Shown piece after piece: positions 37,762-47,231 of a DNA stretch of 64,000 bases. How positions within the stretch are numbered: position 1 is the stretch's first letter; the number at the start of each line of letters is the position of its first letter. The position numbers were made by a program, and so were the translations under genes. Source of the DNA: Priestia taiwanensis (GTDB lineage: Bacteria; Bacillota; Bacilli; Bacillales; Bacillaceae_G); NCBI RefSeq assembly GCF_014638355.1, contig NZ_BMFK01000001.1:2061160-2125159 (forward strand), read 5' to 3'. The notes under the pieces were generated by a model. It was not told where the DNA came from. It did not search any database and saw only the letters and a program-made list of their open reading frames with translations.

Positions 37762-38670
37762 TCATCTTATTTCTTGCAAAAGACTTTCCATCTCTCCTTT
37801 TATTTTCATTAATCGATTTCTCGCTTGAACATCCATCATCGATTTTAGCGCATTCTCAATTTGGGCAACTTTCACATTTACAAGTTCCTCTGTCTTCTCT
37901 TTGTTCATGTTGAAATCATTCTTTTTCATGACTTCGCTACTTATCTCTAATTCTTCTATTAACTCATTCCATACGTTATCTTCTTGTGCGGCTACACGCT
38001 CCTCGTCGCGGCTATATACAAATGTATGTGGAACATAGAAAGTACTTCCTTTTCTAAGTGCAGTAAGTAACGTCGCCAAATCCCAGCATAGTGAATATAC
38101 GTGTCCATGAAGCTCTCCGACAGAAAAAATAGCCGATTTACGGAATAGTGCCGCTGTTATTGTCCCTAGAAAGCGGTGAGATTCCGATAGAATAAACATT
38201 CCAATTCCTCGTCCTTCCACAACGCTCTCTCTCAAAAATAATTTCTTTCTTCCATGTGTTCCTTCTGCAACGATACCGTGATTACTAAAGTGAGCACTAT
38301 TGGACATAACAACTTGTATCCCTCTTTGGTTATCCTCTAAGAAATATTTCATCAACCGTTCAATTCTCTGGGGATACAACAAATCACCATTACATACAAA
38401 ATTCACATATTCTCCTTTTGCCATATTCATTAACACTTGTGCTTGGACAACCTGACTCGTATCTATCTCTTTGCGAACATACGTAATATAGGAAAAATGC
38501 GGCTTAAATTGCTTATTTACTAATTCCTCTATATGATTATCCTTACTTGTGTCACAAATAAGGACTTCAATATTGTCATACGTCTGGAGCACAATACTTT
38601 TCAATGTTAAATCTGCATAATCTGGATTATCTTTCGTGAACATTAAGAAACTAACAAGTGGTTGTTGCAT
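37762..38670 (-). CDS. GT2 family glycosyltransferase, divergent
   Basis: The 302-residue protein keeps the GT-A start (PLVSFLMFTKDNPDYADLTL) and ICDTSKDNH, but the metal site reads FVCNGDLLYP in place of the usual DDD, so activity may differ. ATG 38670 has AGGAGGTG upstream. The C-terminal 60 residues are helical and Lys/Glu-rich (MKKNDFNMNKEKTEEL). It lies 15 bp after the double glycosyltransferase. Confidence 0.8.
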   Translation of the reverse strand: MQQPLVSFLMFTKDNPDYADLTLKSIVLQTYDNIEVLICDTSKDNHIEELVNKQFKPHFSYITYVRKEIDTSQVVQAQVLMNMAKGEYVNFVCNGDLLYPQRIERLMKYFLEDNQRGIQVVMSNSAHFSNHGIVAEGTHGRKKLFLRESVVEGRGIGMFILSESHRFLGTITAALFRKSAIFSVGELHGHVYSLCWDLATLLTALRKGSTFYVPHTFVYSRDEERVAAQEDNVWNELIEELEISSEVMKKNDFNMNKEKTEELVNVKVAQIENALKSMMDVQARNRLMKIKGEMESLLQEIR

Positions 38671-38685
38671 GCTCCTCTTCACCTC

Positions 38686-40575
38686 CTACTCTTGCAATGT
38701 ATGAAGATATTGTTGTAGACATGCTTTATAGAACATCATCTCCTGTACCTGTGCACTTGTTAGCGGGTAATGTACCATAACATGATGAATATGTGACATA
38801 CATAATGCAATCGACCTCCTCTTCTTTCCTACATCTTTCAAGAAACCTTTCTTCTCCCCGTGGAAAAGAACATGCACCCAATCCGTTGTTGTGCTAACAC
38901 GTAGACTTTGACGATTCCCTACTTGATTGTCGTGTGATCGAGTAAAACTTAGGGGATCTTTGATATATACCATATCTCCTTGCGCTAATAACGTTAGCCA
39001 CGATGCAACATCAACAGAGTTATAATATTGTCGTCCCGCAAAAGACCCATATGGTTCGATTAAATCTTTCCGGCGAAATAATACTGTTGTTGGTTCCCCA
39101 ATCCAATTAAACTCCTCTACAAGTGAATCTCCTGCTTCTAAACCATTGATCACAAGATCGTGTGGATACCGTTGATACAAACCTTCTGGAATAATTTCCC
39201 CTTCTCCATCTATAATCGGACGAAAGGAAGTCACTAGCTTATAATTCTCGTCCGTATCATCTAAGTAATATTCCATCATCCATTCGATTTTTTGCGGATG
39301 AAATAAGTCATCATCCATTAAATAATTGATGTATTCCCCTTTGGAATACTCATATACCTTTTGAAAATTCAACTCTCCACCGATATTTTGTTCATTTTTG
39401 TAATACGTAATAAATGGATAGCAGTGTAAATAAGGCTTAAGTACTTCTTTCGTGTCATTATTCGTGCTGTCATCACCGATAATAATTTCAATGTTTGGGT
39501 ATGTTTGATGAAGAACACTTTCTAGCGCTAATTGTACATAATGAGGGCGATTGTATGTTGGAATGAGTACACTAACAAGCGGAAGCGGCTTTGCTGTGTT
39601 CGTTTTAAATCGGTAGTACTTTTTCATATATGAGGCTTCTTTTTCTTCCATTTCTGCTGCCTGCTGTTTTACAAGATGCGCATAAAAGGCTAGCTCTTGT
39701 TTTCCTTTCTCTCCAACGGTCGGCTTAATCATCTGAATATGGTGGATACAAGATTCAATCGCGCCTTTTCGATCAACAGTAGAACGCAAAAAACCTTTTT
39801 TATAACTATGGAAAATAAGGTGTATCCAGTCCATAATGGCGCGCAAACGAGTATCCTCTGATTTGCTTAAATTCGATTCATGATAACGACCGTAACTTAA
39901 TGTATCTGGTATGTAAGCCATATTTCCTTGTGCTAATAATACAAGCCACGATGCTACGTCCACTCCAGAGCGGTATTGTCTACCACAAAATGTCCCAAAT
40001 GGTTCAATTAAATCTTTCTTTCGAAACAATACCGTTGTCGGTTCACCAATCCAGTTAAACTCAGAAATAATGCTATTTCCTGCAATCCATCCATTCATTA
40101 TCACTTCTTGTGCAGCACGTGGTTCTGTATATTTACTATCTGATAATTCTCTTCCATATTCATCAATTGCTCTACGATGTGATGTCACAAGCTTGATTGT
40201 TCCGAATTTATCCTGTAAGAAATACTCCATCATTCGCTTTATTTTTTCTGGAAGAAACAAATCATCATCCATTAAATAATTGACATATTCCCCCTTCGAG
40301 AGGCTGTATACTTTCTGAAAGTTCTTCTCTCCACCGAGGTTATGGTCATTTTTGATATACGTCAGATTGTGACAGCTGTTTACAAATGGTACGAGTGCTT
40401 CTTTTGTTGCATCATTCGTACTATCATCTGTAATAATAATTTCGATATTTGGATACGTCTGGCGTAGCACACTCTGTACGGCTAACGTTACGTAATGAGG
40501 GCGATTATACGTCGGAATTAATACACTGACAAGAGGAAGAGAATTGTCCTTTTCCACATGCTTCATCCCTTTCAT
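38686..40575 (-). CDS. Double-domain GT2 glycosyltransferase
   Basis: The 629-residue protein consists of two full GT-A glycosyltransferase domains in tandem, about residues 12-310 and 331-629. Both begin LPLVSVLIPTYNRPHYV, both have NYLMDDDLF with the metal-binding Asp triad (near 101 and 420), and both have EFNWIGEPTTVLFR. A Lys/Glu-rich linker joins them. This suggests internal duplication; the enzyme could add two sugars or act processively. GGAGATAGG precedes the ATG. First gene of the GT-GT-aminotransferase-acetyltransferase run, downstream of a structured spacer. Confidence 0.9.
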   Translation of the reverse strand: MKGMKHVEKDNSLPLVSVLIPTYNRPHYVTLAVQSVLRQTYPNIEIIITDDSTNDATKEALVPFVNSCHNLTYIKNDHNLGGEKNFQKVYSLSKGEYVNYLMDDDLFLPEKIKRMMEYFLQDKFGTIKLVTSHRRAIDEYGRELSDSKYTEPRAAQEVIMNGWIAGNSIISEFNWIGEPTTVLFRKKDLIEPFGTFCGRQYRSGVDVASWLVLLAQGNMAYIPDTLSYGRYHESNLSKSEDTRLRAIMDWIHLIFHSYKKGFLRSTVDRKGAIESCIHHIQMIKPTVGEKGKQELAFYAHLVKQQAAEMEEKEASYMKKYYRFKTNTAKPLPLVSVLIPTYNRPHYVQLALESVLHQTYPNIEIIIGDDSTNNDTKEVLKPYLHCYPFITYYKNEQNIGGELNFQKVYEYSKGEYINYLMDDDLFHPQKIEWMMEYYLDDTDENYKLVTSFRPIIDGEGEIIPEGLYQRYPHDLVINGLEAGDSLVEEFNWIGEPTTVLFRRKDLIEPYGSFAGRQYYNSVDVASWLTLLAQGDMVYIKDPLSFTRSHDNQVGNRQSLRVSTTTDWVHVLFHGEKKGFLKDVGKKRRSIALCMSHIHHVMVHYPLTSAQVQEMMFYKACLQQYLHTLQE

Positions 40576-40624
40576 TACCTATCTCCAAACAATGTATATT
40601 ATTGTCCTACATACTTTAGAACGC

Positions 40625-40654
40625 CAAAAAAGGAAGTCCATTATGGACTTCCTT
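40625..40654 (-). terminator. Terminator upstream of the double glycosyltransferase gene
   Basis: Perfect 11-bp stem AAGGAAGTCCA / TGGACTTCCTT, 3-nt loop, seven T on the minus strand. It lies 50 bp before the start of the glycosyltransferase gene, so it either ends an RNA made from 40.65-40.86 kb or acts as an attenuator. Confidence 0.8.
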
Positions 40655-40860
40655 ACCTATGTATATAAAAGAATGAGATTGATAATATCCTTCGAATCGG
40701 TAACTAAGGTATATTATCATGCCCTGTTTACCTCTCATTCTCTATGTCTATCTTACCTAACTTAGCCTCACCGCTCCATCGAATTATCTTACAAAGAAGT
40801 GACAATAATGTAAGATAATTCGATGGAGCGAAATCCAGCTTCAATAGTGACAATTTCTAT
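40655..40860 (-). other. Structured spacer with nested inverted repeats
   Basis: Bounded by two terminators. It holds (a) a perfect 21-bp inverted repeat, 40772-40792 and 40810-40830, with a 17-nt loop; (b) AGAATGAGA (40670) pairing with TCTCATTCT (40734); and inside that (c) TGATAATAT pairing with ATATTATCA. No protein coding and no riboswitch family I recognise. A small RNA or leader RNA is possible. Confidence 0.6.
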
Positions 40861-40865
40861 ATCAT

Positions 40866-40902
40866 AAAAAAAGAGGTGTCCATAAAGGACAACCTCTTTT
40901 TT
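40866..40902 (-). terminator. Terminator of fabI
   Basis: Stem AAAGAGGTGTCC / GGACAACCTCTTT with long A and T tracts, overlapping the fabI stop. Confidence 0.85.
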
Positions 40903-41674
40903 ATAAAACGTGGTACCCAGAGTCAACGTGAATGTTTTCCCCTGTTACCCCACGTGATAAATGACTGAATAAGTATACCGCTGTATCGCCAACTTCTTCT
41001 GTCGTTGTTGCACGGCGTAGTGGTGCACGTTCTTCGATTTCACGTAAAATCGAGTTGAAGTCACTTACTCCTTTTGCCGATAACGTACGGATTGGACCGG
41101 CTGAAATCGCATTTACACGGATTCCGTCTTTCCCTAAATCGCTCGCTAAATACTTCACACTTGCTTCTAATGATGCTTTCGCCACACCCATTACGTTGTA
41201 GTTCTTGATCGCACGCTCGCCACCTAAATACGTTAATGTCACAATGCTTCCGCCTTCTGTCATTAATGTGCGTGCTTCTTTCGCTACTGCTGTTAATGAA
41301 TATGCGCTAATGTTTTGCGCTAATAGGAAACCTTCACGGTTCGTATTTAAATACTCACCCTTTAATTCCTCTTTGTTCGCAAATGCGATACAGTGCGCAA
41401 CACCGTGGATTGTCCCCACTGCTTCTTTAATTGCTTTGAAGCAAGATGCAACATCCTCATCACTTGTTACGTCACACGGTAAGACAAGTGATTCTTGTCC
41501 TTCTAATGTCGCTGCTAAATCACGAACACTCTTCTCCATACGCTCTGTAGCATATGTGAAGATTAACTTCGCTCCAGCAGAATGCAATGAACGCGCAATC
41601 CCCCAAGCAATGCTTCGTTGGTTTGCTACACCCATTACCACATATGTTTTTCCTTCTAGTAAGTTCATGCCCAT
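40901..41674 (-). CDS. fabI: Enoyl-[acyl-carrier-protein] reductase FabI
   Basis: Reduces enoyl-ACP in the last step of each fatty acid elongation cycle. The 257-residue SDR protein has VMGVANQRSIAWGIARSL for cofactor binding and the Y-x6-K pair in YNVMGVAKASLE, with the FabI-type end GENIHVDSGYHVL. ATG 41674 has AAGGTGGGG upstream; ATG 41668 is also possible. A FapR-like palindrome lies in its promoter region. Confidence 0.95.
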   Translation of the reverse strand: MGMNLLEGKTYVVMGVANQRSIAWGIARSLHSAGAKLIFTYATERMEKSVRDLAATLEGQESLVLPCDVTSDEDVASCFKAIKEAVGTIHGVAHCIAFANKEELKGEYLNTNREGFLLAQNISAYSLTAVAKEARTLMTEGGSIVTLTYLGGERAIKNYNVMGVAKASLEASVKYLASDLGKDGIRVNAISAGPIRTLSAKGVSDFNSILREIEERAPLRRATTTEEVGDTAVYLFSHLSRGVTGENIHVDSGYHVL

Positions 41675-41757
41675 TTCTTTCCCCACCTTTTTTTGAAGAA
41701 TATCTCCCGTATACACGGGTAATCGTTTTGGTATCTATATCGTTTTATTATCAGTTA

Positions 41758-41774
41758 TTATTACCTAGTGCTAT
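41758..41774. promoter_or_regulatory. FapR-like operator upstream of fabI
   Basis: TTATTACCTAGTGCTAT matches the FapR palindrome (TTAGTACCT-N-TACTAA type) closely, with TACCTAG conserved. On the minus strand, TTGCAA and TATATT 16 bp apart lie just upstream. FapR represses fatty-acid genes and is released by malonyl-CoA. Confidence 0.65.
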
Positions 41775-41912
41775 AAATATATCATATTTTTATGTATTTG
41801 CAAATATATTTTACCATTATTAGAGAGGACAAGCATAATTCGATGGTTTACTTTTTTACTCTTTACTAATGAGAAGCTAGTACGAATTTCACTTTCACCA
41901 ATTCATCTACAA

Positions 41913-41945
41913 CAAAAAAGTCGCCCATCTGCATAGGCAACTTTT
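41913..41945 (-). terminator. Terminator of mgtE
   Basis: Imperfect stem AAAAGTCGCC / GGC-ACTTTT, with a T run on the minus strand after the mgtE stop. Confidence 0.65.
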
Positions 41946-41949
41946 CTTC

Positions 41950-43317
41950 TCAAATTAAATAACTCATAAATGCTGTCGCTAGACCGAAATACACAAGAAT
42001 ACTAATCATATCATTAATTGTTGTAATGAATGGACCTGATGCAACAGCTGGATCAATATTAAAACGGTGCATTAAGAGTGGTACAACCGCTCCTGCTAAT
42101 GTAGCAATTGCTAATGTTGTCAAAATAGAAATACCAACTAAAATTCCAAGAAATAAATGTCCATGCCAAACGAATACAATTCCCGTTACTAACACGCCAC
42201 ATACTGCTCCTGTAATAAGTCCTGTCCCGGCTTCACGGAATACTAACTTTCGCTTCTGCTCCGTATCCATTTCACCTGTCGCAATGCTTCGTACAACTAC
42301 AGCTAATGCTTGCGTACCTGTATTTCCCGCCATTCCAGCAATAAGCGGAATGAACACAGCTAATATTGCGACTTGTTCAAGCGTTGCTTCAAATTTTCCA
42401 ATAAGTGTCGCTGAACACATTCCTAAGAAAAGAAGGATAATAAGCCACGGTAAACGCTTCCTTGCTGCTACAAACGGATTATCGTCCGTTCGTTCCGTTT
42501 CTGATACAGCCGCTAACTTCGAGTAGTCTTCCGACGCTTCCTCTTCCATTACATCCATCACATCATCGACTGTAATGATACCTAATAGATGATGCTGATA
42601 ATCAACAACCGGCAAGGCAAGAAAATCATAGTGACGCATCTTTCGTGCTACGTCTTCTTGATCTTCCTCAACGGATACTGTCACAATACGATCATTCACA
42701 ATTTCACTAATCATCGTATCGTCGTCTGAAACAATTAAATCACGTAACGATACAACACCAACTAATTGCTTATATCGATTCGTCACATATATGTAATAAA
42801 TAGTTTCTGCTTCCGGTGCTTCTTTCTTTAGAATATACATCGCTGAACGAACAGTTTGATTCTCATTAATGGCGATAAACTCCGTCGTCATCAAACTACC
42901 AGCTGTATGTTCCTCATAATAAAGAAGTTCCTTTATTTCACGGGCAGCTTGTACATCCATAATTGTTAACAAACTTGCAACTTGCTCTTTTCTAAGTTGA
43001 TTCAAGATATCTACCGCATCATCGGCATACATATCTGCCAACATATCCGCTACGAAAAACGGTGACATTTCATCAACATACATTGGAATATCTTCCTGCT
43101 CCAAATGTTGGAATACTTCCGCCATCTCTTGTGGTGATAAATAATTATAAATTTCCAGACGTACTTCTTTTGGCTGCTTTGCAAAGAACTGCATACGATC
43201 ATACGGGAGGAAGCTCAAAAATTCTTGTCTGAATGTTGATATATCCTCTTGTTCTATCGCTGTTTCAACCACTTTCTCATCAAATAATGGTTGCTCATGT
43301 TCTAACATATCATTCAT
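41950..43317 (-). CDS. mgtE: Magnesium transporter MgtE
   Basis: The 455-residue protein has the MgtE order: cytoplasmic N domain (about 20-125), two CBS domains (about 130-255, SLMTTEFIAINENQTV ... LGIITVDDVMDVMEEE), then five membrane helices with GNTGTQALAVVVRSIA, the ion-selective segment. It imports Mg2+, gated by Mg2+ at the N and CBS domains. AGAGGGGG precedes the ATG. The 130-bp upstream spacer is too short for an M-box riboswitch, and none is seen. Confidence 0.95.
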   Translation of the reverse strand: MNDMLEHEQPLFDEKVVETAIEQEDISTFRQEFLSFLPYDRMQFFAKQPKEVRLEIYNYLSPQEMAEVFQHLEQEDIPMYVDEMSPFFVADMLADMYADDAVDILNQLRKEQVASLLTIMDVQAAREIKELLYYEEHTAGSLMTTEFIAINENQTVRSAMYILKKEAPEAETIYYIYVTNRYKQLVGVVSLRDLIVSDDDTMISEIVNDRIVTVSVEEDQEDVARKMRHYDFLALPVVDYQHHLLGIITVDDVMDVMEEEASEDYSKLAAVSETERTDDNPFVAARKRLPWLIILLFLGMCSATLIGKFEATLEQVAILAVFIPLIAGMAGNTGTQALAVVVRSIATGEMDTEQKRKLVFREAGTGLITGAVCGVLVTGIVFVWHGHLFLGILVGISILTTLAIATLAGAVVPLLMHRFNIDPAVASGPFITTINDMISILVYFGLATAFMSYLI

Positions 43318-43451
43318 GATATATCCCCCTCTCGTTTTCTCTGTTCTATTTTCCTTCTTTATGATAACATTTTACTTATGTTGTGAAACGATGTTTTCAT
43401 CGATATAATAGAAATATCACAAAACGTTAATAATGTTGAAAGGAACGTAGG

Positions 43452-44633
43452 ATGGAAAAAGGAAATTCAAAATTAAAAATTGATTATATATTACTGATTA
43501 TTCTCTTCTTATTAGCTACTGTAAGTATTGTGGCTCTAATAGGTGTAGAACCAAAGTTACCAGTTAAATTACAAAATCAAAACTTCATACAAAAACAAAT
43601 TATGTGGTACGGTATTGGATGCTTTGTTATCGCCGTCATCATGATTATCGACTTCGACCGTTACACGAAAATATGTTGGTTCCTATACGGCATTGGAATT
43701 GTCATGCTACTCGGTCTTGAACTCGGCATCCCTGTTATGGGTAAAGTACAGACAATTAATGGCGCGACAGGTTGGTATACATTACCAGGAGGACTTGGTA
43801 ACTTCCAGCCGTCTGAGCTAATGAAAGTTATTATGATTCTCGTCTTAGGAACGATGATTTCTCAGCATCATCAATTATATACAGCAAAACGACCAGAGGA
43901 TGATTTATTTTTATTAGGAAAAATTTTCGCCGCGAGTTTACCACCATTACTATTAATCGCAAAGCAACCTGACTTAGGAAACACAATGGTAATTAGTTTC
44001 ATCGTTGCAGTGATGATTTTAGTAGCTGGTATACGATGGAAATATATACTAATCCTTGTTGGTAGTGTTGTAACTGCTGGTGCCACTCTTGTTGCAATTT
44101 ACTTTATTAATAAAGATTTTTTCACAGCACATATCTTACAACAGTACCAACTTAACCGTTTCTATGGCTGGTTATCCCCTGAGGAATATCCAACACAGGG
44201 ATACCAACTTAAGACTGCTATGATGGCGTCTGGTTCAGGTGGCTTAACAGGAAAAGGACTGGGCACAAGTGAAGTATACTTCCCAGAGGCTCATACCGAT
44301 TTCATCTTCGCTGTTATCGCTGAGCAGTTTGGATTTATCGGGACAAGCATTGTTATTTGCTTATTCTTCCTGTTCATCTATCGCATGATTCAAATTGCCT
44401 TAGAAAGTAACGATCCGTTCGGTAGTTATATATGCGCAGGAGTAATCGCCATGATTACATTCCAAGTATTCCAAAACATCGGCATGGGTATCCAACTACT
44501 TCCGATTACGGGAATTACACTTCCTTTCCTTAGCTACGGAGGAAGTTCACTTGCCACCTATATGATGGCAATCGGGTTCGTCTTAAACGTCCGGTCTAGA
44601 ACACAAACATTTATGTTCAAAGAGAAAGAATAG
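43452..44633 (+). CDS. FtsW/RodA/SpoVE family peptidoglycan polymerase
   Basis: The 393-residue membrane protein (about ten helices) has the SEDS signature NFQPSELMKV, the catalytic Asp region KQPDLGN, and LPFLSYGGSS near the C-terminus. SEDS proteins polymerise peptidoglycan from lipid II with a partner class B penicillin-binding protein. Features look closer to RodA than FtsW, but this is not firm. A GTTGAAAGGAAC site stands before the ATG and a terminator follows. Confidence 0.92.
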   Translation: MEKGNSKLKIDYILLIILFLLATVSIVALIGVEPKLPVKLQNQNFIQKQIMWYGIGCFVIAVIMIIDFDRYTKICWFLYGIGIVMLLGLELGIPVMGKVQTINGATGWYTLPGGLGNFQPSELMKVIMILVLGTMISQHHQLYTAKRPEDDLFLLGKIFAASLPPLLLIAKQPDLGNTMVISFIVAVMILVAGIRWKYILILVGSVVTAGATLVAIYFINKDFFTAHILQQYQLNRFYGWLSPEEYPTQGYQLKTAMMASGSGGLTGKGLGTSEVYFPEAHTDFIFAVIAEQFGFIGTSIVICLFFLFIYRMIQIALESNDPFGSYICAGVIAMITFQVFQNIGMGIQLLPITGITLPFLSYGGSSLATYMMAIGFVLNVRSRTQTFMFKEKE

Positions 44634-44661
44634 AGAACGCCACGTGCGTTCTCTTTTTTTC
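44632..44661 (+). terminator. Terminator of SEDS gene
   Basis: Stem AGAGAACGCAC-like arm pairing with GTGCGTTCTCT, then TTTTTT. Confidence 0.85.
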
Positions 44662-44712
44662 GTATAGATAGGCTTTGTTCGCTTATGATAAAAGAGAAAG
44701 GTGGAACGCATA

Positions 44713-45450
44713 ATGAAACTAGATATTATTGGAGATATACACGGGTGCTACGATGAATTCCACGCCTTAACAGTGAAGCTCGGCTATGATTGGTCAGAAG
44801 GTGTACCCCTTCACCCATCGCGTATACTTGGCTTCGTTGGTGATTTAACAGACCGAGGACCAAATTCACTTGGCATTGTTGATCTTGTATGGAAACTAGT
44901 GATGGTACATAAGCGTGCCTATTATGTACCAGGAAATCATTGTAATAAATTATACCGCTACTTTTTGGGAAGAAAGGTTCAAGTTACACACGGACTAGAA
45001 ACGACCGTTGCCGAATATGAAGCACTGTCTTCAGCGGGACAAACAGACATCAAAAACAAGATGATTGAACTATACGAGCATGCACCGCTCTATCATCAAC
45101 TAGACGACAAGAAACTCGTCATCGCCCATGCTGGTATTAATGACGCATTGCTTGGTAAACAAAACAACAAAGTACAAACATTCGTCCTGTACGGGGATAT
45201 TACAGGTGAAACGCATCCAGACGGTTCTCCGGTTCGCCGTGACTGGGCGCAACAATACAAAGGAAAAGCATGGATTGTGTACGGACATACGCCAGTTCGA
45301 GAAGCTCGCTTCATTAATCATACAGTGAACATTGACACTGGCTGTGTATTCGGAGGTAACTTAAGCGCACTCCGTTATCCAGAAATGGACGTCATATCCG
45401 TTCCATCTTCCATGCCACTTGTCGAAGAGAAATTCCGTTCATTTAACTAG
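44713..45450 (+). CDS. prpE: Bis(5'-nucleosyl)-tetraphosphatase PrpE
   Basis: The 245-residue calcineurin-like phosphoesterase has the metal motifs [12 protein letters not shown] (start), [13 protein letters not shown] and YVPGNHCNK, then IAHAG and YGHTPV. B. subtilis PrpE splits Ap4A asymmetrically and affects spore germination. ATG 44713 lies 8 nt after AAAGGTGG; an in-frame GTG 44701 overlaps that site. Convergent with the RluD-type gene through a shared hairpin. Confidence 0.93.
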   Translation: MKLDIIGDIHGCYDEFHALTVKLGYDWSEGVPLHPSRILGFVGDLTDRGPNSLGIVDLVWKLVMVHKRAYYVPGNHCNKLYRYFLGRKVQVTHGLETTVAEYEALSSAGQTDIKNKMIELYEHAPLYHQLDDKKLVIAHAGINDALLGKQNNKVQTFVLYGDITGETHPDGSPVRRDWAQQYKGKAWIVYGHTPVREARFINHTVNIDTGCVFGGNLSALRYPEMDVISVPSSMPLVEEKFRSFN

Positions 45451-45463
45451 AAAAGTCATAATA

Positions 45464-45497
45464 AAAAATCCACGGGCATCCCCCCGTGGATTTTTCT
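45464..45497. terminator. Bidirectional terminator between prpE and RluD-type gene
   Basis: Stem AAAAATCCACGGG / CCCGTGGATTTTT with a 6-nt loop; A and T tracts on both sides suit both strands. Confidence 0.9.
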
Positions 45498-45502
45498 TAT
45501 CC

Positions 45503-46390
45503 TTATGTAACAGTACGTGCCATATCCTCTGGTAATTCGGCATGCAACATTAACTGCTCATCTGTGAATGGATGTGTAAACGTCAATTGCTTACTATGCA
45601 AAGCTTGTCGTTCTATCACATCTGTCCGACCGCCGTATAAATCGTCACCAAGTAAGGGATGCCCTATATGTGACATATGCACACGGATTTGGTGCGTTCG
45701 TCCGGTCTCTAACTGTAATGTCACTACAGAGTAACCTTCACCGATACTATCTATTATATAATGCGTCACTGCCTTCTGGCCGTCCATACGCACCTCACGC
45801 TCAATAATACTCGTATCTTTACGACCAATTGGTGCATCAATTGTCCCTGATGCACACTCCACTTTTCCGTGAACAACGGCACCATACATACGAGCGATTT
45901 TATGCGTCTTTTGTTGCTTTGCTAACAAATGATGTACGAAGCGATTTTTCGCAATTAACATGAGGCCCGACGTATCCTTATCGAGTCTTGTTACAATGTG
46001 CACGGTGCTCATGAGACCGATTGTATCATAATAACCAAGCAAGGCATTCGCAAGTGTACCTGTAGGATGTTCACGCGACGGAATCGTCGGTATACCTGCC
46101 TCTTTATTAATAACTAGCACGTAATCATCTTCATATACAATATCGAGTGGAATACATTCAGCAGCCATGTCTTCACTACGAATTTCTGGCGGAAATACAA
46201 CTTCTACTTCGTCCCCAGCTTGTACAATGTATCGAACCGTAACATGTTCATCATTAACAAGCAGATGACCACCTTTAAATTTAATATCCGTTAGTGCTGC
46301 TTTTGAAATATGCTTTTCTCTCAAACACTCACGTAATAGTTTTCCTGCCTCAGCAGGAGAAATAGTCCATGTTAACGTAAATGGCTTCAC
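45503..46390 (-). CDS. RluD-family pseudouridine synthase (YjbO)
   Basis: The 295-residue enzyme makes pseudouridine in rRNA or tRNA. It has an S4-like N-terminal region (FKGGHLLVNDEHVTVRYIVQAGD), the catalytic motif HIVTRLDKDTSGLML (Asp near 134) and GRTHQIRVHMSHIGHPLLGD. The start is GTG 46390 with AAAGGAT upstream. It follows nadK by 17 bp in the conserved order relQ-nadK-yjbO. Confidence 0.93.
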   Translation of the reverse strand: MKPFTLTWTISPAEAGKLLRECLREKHISKAALTDIKFKGGHLLVNDEHVTVRYIVQAGDEVEVVFPPEIRSEDMAAECIPLDIVYEDDYVLVINKEAGIPTIPSREHPTGTLANALLGYYDTIGLMSTVHIVTRLDKDTSGLMLIAKNRFVHHLLAKQQKTHKIARMYGAVVHGKVECASGTIDAPIGRKDTSIIEREVRMDGQKAVTHYIIDSIGEGYSVVTLQLETGRTHQIRVHMSHIGHPLLGDDLYGGRTDVIERQALHSKQLTFTHPFTDEQLMLHAELPEDMARTVT

Positions 46391-46407
46391 AACGAAAATC
46401 CTTTCTC

Positions 46408-47202
46408 TTACTCCGTGACAAATGATTCACGCACCCTTTTCCAGAATGGGAGTGGACGGAAACGAGCGAAACGAACTTTCTCATTCGCAACACGGAATTG
46501 AATCGACTTCACATCCTCATGGACGATTGTTCGATGATCAACTGTAATTTGAAATTTAACGTCACTAATTGGCTTTAGGACGCATGTATGATGCTTCGGA
46601 AAAACGAGTGGAGAACCAATTGTTCGAAACACACGATTATTAATGGATGCCATTTCTGTCATTTGGAACGCATCAATATACGGGTGCAAAATCGCTCCCC
46701 CGAGCGCTTTATTATAAGCGGTACTTCCAGAAGGTGTTGACATGCATAACCCGTCTCCACGAAATGTTTCAAAATGTTCCCCACGAATTTCCACGTCAAG
46801 GACAAGCGTTCCCTCTGTACTTTTGATTGTACATTCATTAAGTGCCAAGTATTGTGTTTCTTTCCCACCATCTAAATGACGGACTGTTACTTCAAGCAGT
46901 GGATACTCCACTACTTGAATTGGTGTTTTTGCAATCGCAATGACTAACTTCTCTACTTCATCAGGTACCCAATCCGCATAGAATCCTAGGTGACCCGTAT
47001 GTACTCCTACAAAGCTTGTCTCTTTCAAACGATGGTTATAGCGGTGAAACGCATGTAAAAGCGTTCCATCGCCACCAATTGAAATGACAATATCTGGTTC
47101 CACTTCATCTAACTGTACATCGAAATCAACTAAATACTGTTCCATCTGTCGCTTAATCGATTCGGAGTACTCATCTCCCTTTGACTGGATAGCAAACTTC
47201 AT
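46408..47202 (-). CDS. nadK: NAD kinase
   Basis: Phosphorylates NAD to NADP. The 264-residue protein has [14 protein letters not shown] (the GGDG motif of NAD kinases), [10 protein letters not shown] and [20 protein letters not shown]. Length and position match B. subtilis NadF/YjbN. It is 29 bp downstream of relQ and 17 bp upstream of the pseudouridine synthase, one operon. Confidence 0.95.
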   Translation of the reverse strand: MKFAIQSKGDEYSESIKRQMEQYLVDFDVQLDEVEPDIVISIGGDGTLLHAFHRYNHRLKETSFVGVHTGHLGFYADWVPDEVEKLVIAIAKTPIQVVEYPLLEVTVRHLDGGKETQYLALNECTIKSTEGTLVLDVEIRGEHFETFRGDGLCMSTPSGSTAYNKALGGAILHPYIDAFQMTEMASINNRVFRTIGSPLVFPKHHTCVLKPISDVKFQITVDHRTIVHEDVKSIQFRVANEKVRFARFRPLPFWKRVRESFVTE

Positions 47203-47231
47203 CTTTCCAACACCCTCTGTATATGTTAGTT

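Noticed and set aside
43318-43451. M-box riboswitch ahead of mgtE
   Set aside because: The spacer is too short and lacks the conserved M-box core.
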